This document shows, one piece after another, positions 61,376 through 64,000 of a stretch of DNA of 64,000 bases (positions are counted from its first letter, which is position 1; every line of letters starts with the position of its first letter). The position numbers and the translations under genes were made by a program. Origin of the DNA: an uncultured Lachnospiraceae bacterium (GTDB lineage Bacteria; Bacillota; Clostridia; Lachnospirales; Lachnospiraceae); contig CAJUDY010000003.1 in NCBI GenBank assembly GCA_910584945.1, forward strand, positions 1-64,000, given 5' to 3'. The notes beneath the pieces are model-generated. The model made no database searches. It was not told where the DNA came from and worked only from the letters and a program-made list of their open reading frames with translations.

Positions 61376-61896
61376 GCCCCGTCCTCCTCATTCGTCTTTT
61401 TCACAAGCAGCCCCTGCAGATCTTCGTCCTTGTAATAAAAGAAGATCAGCAGTGCAAGCACGGCTACCGACACGCTCACATAGATATCCGCCACATTGAA
61501 GATGGGAAAATCTATGAGCCGGAAATATAAAAAATCCACCACATAGGAGAGTCGAAACCGGTCCAGCATATTCCCCCAGGCCCCCGCCACCACAAAGATA
61601 CCGATCAGCCGAAGCGGAAAGAACTTCGCGTCTTTCGACATCTTAAGGAACAGATATACGCCGGCGGCGAACACCGCAAGCCCCATGAACAGAAAGAAGA
61701 CCCTCTGCCCCTGGAAGATCCCGAACGCCGCTCCATGATTCTCCAGATAGCGAAGCTCAAAGACTCCGTCCCAGATCACAAAAGGGTCCTGACCTTTCAG
61801 ATAACGAATCGCAAGCTCCTTGGTCAGCTGATCGAGCCACACCAGAAGGACGGTAAAAAACGCTGCCCGCCAGGGCTTCAACAACCATTGATTCAT
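61372..61896 (-). CDS. lspA: lipoprotein signal peptidase II
   Basis: 174 residues, four spans. Catalytic aspartates in AGAWGNMLDRFRLSYVVDFL and FNVADIYVSVS, and FELRYLENHGAAFGI. The start at 61896 follows GGAGGAGC; overlaps aroB and rluD by 4 bases each. Confidence 0.95.
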   Translation of the reverse strand: MNQWLLKPWRAAFFTVLLVWLDQLTKELAIRYLKGQDPFVIWDGVFELRYLENHGAAFGIFQGQRVFFLFMGLAVFAAGVYLFLKMSKDAKFFPLRLIGIFVVAGAWGNMLDRFRLSYVVDFLYFRLIDFPIFNVADIYVSVSVAVLALLIFFYYKDEDLQGLLVKKTNEEDGA

Positions 61897-63017
61897 GATC
61901 TTTGCTCCTCCCCGGCGCATACATACCGGATAGCCCCCAAAAGCTCCTGATCCGATACATCCTTTACCACGACCGCCTCTCCGATTTTTTTCAGCAATAC
62001 GAATTTGATCTGCCCGCTTTCCATCTTCTTGTCTGATTTTGTCGCCTTTAACACTGCTTCCGGCGAAAGGCCAGGAGCCCGGACCGGCAGCCCGTATTGT
62101 TCAAGAAGCGCTTCCACATGGCGATGATCCTCTTCCGTGATCCATCCTCTCTGAAAGGACAGCCAGGACGCCGCCGCGCAGCCGATGGCCACGCACTCCC
62201 CATGATACAATTCAAAGTTTTTCAGCTTCTCCACCGCGTGGCCGATGGTATGTCCAAAGTTCAGCCACGCCCGGATTCCCTGCTCCGTAGGGTCCTCTTC
62301 CACCACATGGCCTTTAATCCTGCAGCTTTCAAAAATCATATTGAGCAGCGCCTCATAATCGCCCTCCATAACCGAACGGTAGTTCGAGGAGAGCCATCGG
62401 TCGTACTCCTGATCCTGAATCAGACCATGCTTGATGATCTCCGCCATCCCCGAGGCAAACTGCCGCCTGGGGAGGGTGGACAGTACCGCCAGATTCATAT
62501 AGACCAGCCTGGGCATATGAAAAGCGCCCACCATATTCTTGTAGGCGTCGAAATCCACCCCGGTCTTTCCCCCGATGCTGGAATCCACCTGGGACAAAAG
62601 CGTCGTGGGAATCTGGATAAAGTCGATTCCTCTTAAGTACGTTGCCGCCGCAAAGCCGGTCAAATCTCCCACCACGCCGCCGCCAAGCGCAATCAACAGG
62701 TCCTTCCGGTCATATCCCTCCCGGATTAAGTGTTCATAGAGATCTCTTACGGTATCCAGTGTCTTATGCGCTTCTCCTGCCGAAAACGTAAAAAACGTAA
62801 GCTTCCTGCAGCATCCTTTCAGCACCTTTTCCACAGATGCTCCGTACCGCTTCTCTACTTCTGCGTCTGTCACCACGCAAAGACGCCGTTCCTTCACCGA
62901 AAGCTCCAAAAGCGCCTGGGGCAGCCCCTGAAAATCCGGCTCCAGCCAGATCGAATAGCAATAGGTTCCGTCTCTCTTTATTTCCAGTTTTCGATTGTTT
63001 CTGCTGTTTGTCTCCAT
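61893..63017 (-). CDS. aroB: 3-dehydroquinate synthase
   Basis: 374 residues: VTDAEVEKRYGASVE, GGGVVGDLTGFAAATYLRGI, QIPTTLLSQVDSSIGGKTGV, MAEIIKHGLIQD and LNFGHTIGHAVEKLKNFELY. Second step of the shikimate pathway. First gene of aroB-lspA-rluD. The N-terminus (NRKLEIKRDGTYCYSI) is normal. Confidence 0.96.
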   Translation of the reverse strand: METNSRNNRKLEIKRDGTYCYSIWLEPDFQGLPQALLELSVKERRLCVVTDAEVEKRYGASVEKVLKGCCRKLTFFTFSAGEAHKTLDTVRDLYEHLIREGYDRKDLLIALGGGVVGDLTGFAAATYLRGIDFIQIPTTLLSQVDSSIGGKTGVDFDAYKNMVGAFHMPRLVYMNLAVLSTLPRRQFASGMAEIIKHGLIQDQEYDRWLSSNYRSVMEGDYEALLNMIFESCRIKGHVVEEDPTEQGIRAWLNFGHTIGHAVEKLKNFELYHGECVAIGCAAASWLSFQRGWITEEDHRHVEALLEQYGLPVRAPGLSPEAVLKATKSDKKMESGQIKFVLLKKIGEAVVVKDVSDQELLGAIRYVCAGEEQRS

Positions 63018-63058
63018 AGTCCCTCCGATTCAACGTTCACTGTTTGATACGTGAAACA

Positions 63059-63081
63059 GGCTGCCGCAAACTGCGGCAGCC
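63059..63081 (-). terminator. intrinsic-type terminator after sepF
   Basis: Perfect 10-bp arms GGCTGCCGCA / TGCGGCAGCC with a 3-base loop; on the minus strand followed by TGTTTC. It separates the yggS-sepF run from aroB. Confidence 0.65.
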
Positions 63082-63096
63082 TTCCTGCGCTTCTGC

Positions 63097-63615
63097 CTAT
63101 ATGGTCGGAATATCAAAAGCTCCGGATAAGATATCCTGAAAATCTCCGGAGATATCCACGCTTTTGGGTGTCACGATAAAGATATAGTTGGAAACCTTCT
63201 GTAAGTTTCCTCCGATGGCATAACAGGAACCGGACGTAAAGTCGATAATCCGCTGTGCGACCTCCACATCCAGTCCTTCAAAGTTCAGCACTACGGTGCA
63301 GTTGCCAAGAAGCGTATCCGTGATCTCCCTGGCTTCCTCAAAAAGAGTCGGCTTAAAGACGCATACTTCCATACCGGTTCCGGTCTTCTTAGTACGCATG
63401 GGCGTGATCCTGGAGGACTGCTTCACCGATTTTACCTTGCCGGAATCCGTCACCACATCATCTTCCATATCGTAGTCATAATCCCGCTCTTTTTTCTTAA
63501 AGACGCTGCTGCGCTTCGGACGTTCCTCCTCGAACTCATCATCATAATCGTCATAATCGTCGTAATCATCGTTTCCAAGATGCATCGTATCCATGATTTT
63601 ATCGAAAAAACCCAT
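63097..63615 (-). CDS. sepF: cell division protein SepF
   Basis: 172 residues: amphipathic membrane-binding start MGFFDKIMDTMHLG, an acidic Asp-Tyr-rich linker (NDDYDDYDDYDDEFEEE), then the SepF core (VFKPTLFEEAREITDTLLGN, LNFEGLDVEVAQRIIDFTSG, FIVTPKSVDI). It tethers FtsZ to the membrane. 12 bases after the yggS gene, the usual Firmicute pair. Confidence 0.93.
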   Translation of the reverse strand: MGFFDKIMDTMHLGNDDYDDYDDYDDEFEEERPKRSSVFKKKERDYDYDMEDDVVTDSGKVKSVKQSSRITPMRTKKTGTGMEVCVFKPTLFEEAREITDTLLGNCTVVLNFEGLDVEVAQRIIDFTSGSCYAIGGNLQKVSNYIFIVTPKSVDISGDFQDILSGAFDIPTI

Positions 63616-63627
63616 TTTTATTCTCCT

Positions 63628-64000
63628 TTACACTGCATAATTACGCTCGCCGAAGATACCGGTTCCCACGCGTACCATTGTCGCTCCCTCCTCAATGGCC
63701 ACCTCATAGTCTCCGGTCATACCCATGGAAAGAACACTCATGTCTACATTATCAATGTTTTTTAATTTGATGTCAACAGCCAATTTACGCAATTCCTGAA
63801 ATACCGGCCGGTTTTCTTCTGCATCTTCCACAAAAGGCGCGATGGTCATAAGACCGCGAATGTGCAGATTGGGCAAAATTGCCGCTTTTCGAACCAACTC
63901 CTCCACATCTTTTGCATGTACGCCGAATTTGCTCTCTTCCTCCGCCACGTTCACTTCGATCAAAATATTGGCCTCCACCTGCTTTTTCACAGCTTCCTTG
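63628..64000 (-). CDS. YggS family PLP homeostasis protein, 3' part
   Basis: Only the last 124 residues lie in the window; the gene begins beyond its right edge. Seen: VEANILIEVNVAEEESKFGV, LPNLHIRGLMTIAPF, VDMSVLSMGMTGDYEVAIEE and GATMVRVGTGIFGERNY, the alanine-racemase-like barrel of YggS/PLPBP. It balances pyridoxal phosphate. Pairs with sepF downstream. Confidence 0.93.
   Translation of the reverse strand, partial: KEAVKKQVEANILIEVNVAEEESKFGVHAKDVEELVRKAAILPNLHIRGLMTIAPFVEDAEENRPVFQELRKLAVDIKLKNIDNVDMSVLSMGMTGDYEVAIEEGATMVRVGTGIFGERNYAV

Noticed and set aside
1..64000. CRISPR arrays, tRNA and rRNA genes, prophage structural genes, att sites
   Set aside because: Looked for repeated spacers, cloverleaf-type segments and phage genes by eye; none was evident.

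Overview
The window looks like a chromosomal segment from an anaerobic, low-to-mid GC Firmicute of the Clostridia, most likely a gut Lachnospiraceae relative (inference). The pointers are strong AGGAGG-type ribosome sites, a class III anaerobic ribonucleotide reductase, the electron-bifurcating NfnAB pair, an EFR1-type ferredoxin-flavodoxin, DUF4317, YitT, SepF, a lysine riboswitch on an NhaC-type carrier and a vanG-like cluster. No rRNA, tRNA, CRISPR array or intact insertion sequence was seen. From 34.7 kb onward nearly all genes lie on the minus strand.

Layout. 0-2.2 kb: an HSL-family hydrolase and a DegV protein. 2.2-14 kb: an accessory island on the minus strand with two very large DUF4132 proteins, an Imm26-like protein, a lipoprotein with class D beta-lactamase motifs, and a graveyard of broken pieces (IS1182-like transposase, two ATP-binding/winged-helix proteins). 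14-17.2 kb: ABM monooxygenase, ACT protein, NAD(P)HX epimerase, a lone SagB/ThcOx nitroreductase, a DUF1349 protein and a nuclease-gene remnant. 17.5-19.6 kb: rhodanese plus CoA-disulfide-reductase/rhodanese fusion behind a Crp/Fnr-like palindrome. 19.7-24.3 kb: punA-tatD, an XRE regulator, and an AAA-ATPase/PD-(D/E)XK gene. 24.5-28.2 kb: AraC regulator with a second-type clpP; an ArsR-linked redox operon (ferredoxin, membrane Fe-S protein, ArsR, metallo-hydrolase); EFR1. 28.4-32.7 kb: an ABC export-type operon whose first gene fuses an XRE DNA-binding domain to an FtsX-like permease. 32.8-34.7 kb: lysine riboswitch plus NhaC-type transporter. 34.7-38 kb: nrdD-nrdG, with the glycyl-radical segment of NrdD encoded as a separate 51-residue ORF behind a highly folded intercistronic element. 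38-41.3 kb: yitT, miaB, kptA and an unknown gene. 41.5-47.6 kb: XRE/TPR regulator, then vanR-vanS-vanG-vanXY-vanT-like genes. 47.7-51.6 kb: DUF1266/DUF2185, nitroreductase, DUF4317, rlmH, a 184-bp palindromic element and a zinc-ribbon membrane protein. 51.7-64 kb: nfnBA, a zinc-ribbon CHB_HEX protein, ftsK, an HPr-like protein, cstA with its small neighbour, aroB-lspA-rluD, sepF and the 3' part of a YggS gene.

How the parts work together: the van-like genes form a self-contained sensing and D-Ala-D-Ser cell-wall remodelling set; the XRE-FtsX, ATPase and permease genes form one probable self-regulated exporter; NfnAB, EFR1 and the ArsR-linked operon belong to anaerobic electron transfer; nrdD, its separate glycyl-radical piece and nrdG supply dNTPs without oxygen. 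The strongest candidates for new biology are the split NrdD with its folded spacer, the XRE-FtsX regulator-permease with a 21-bp-arm palindrome, the DUF4132/Imm26 island, and the long palindromic element at 50.7 kb.
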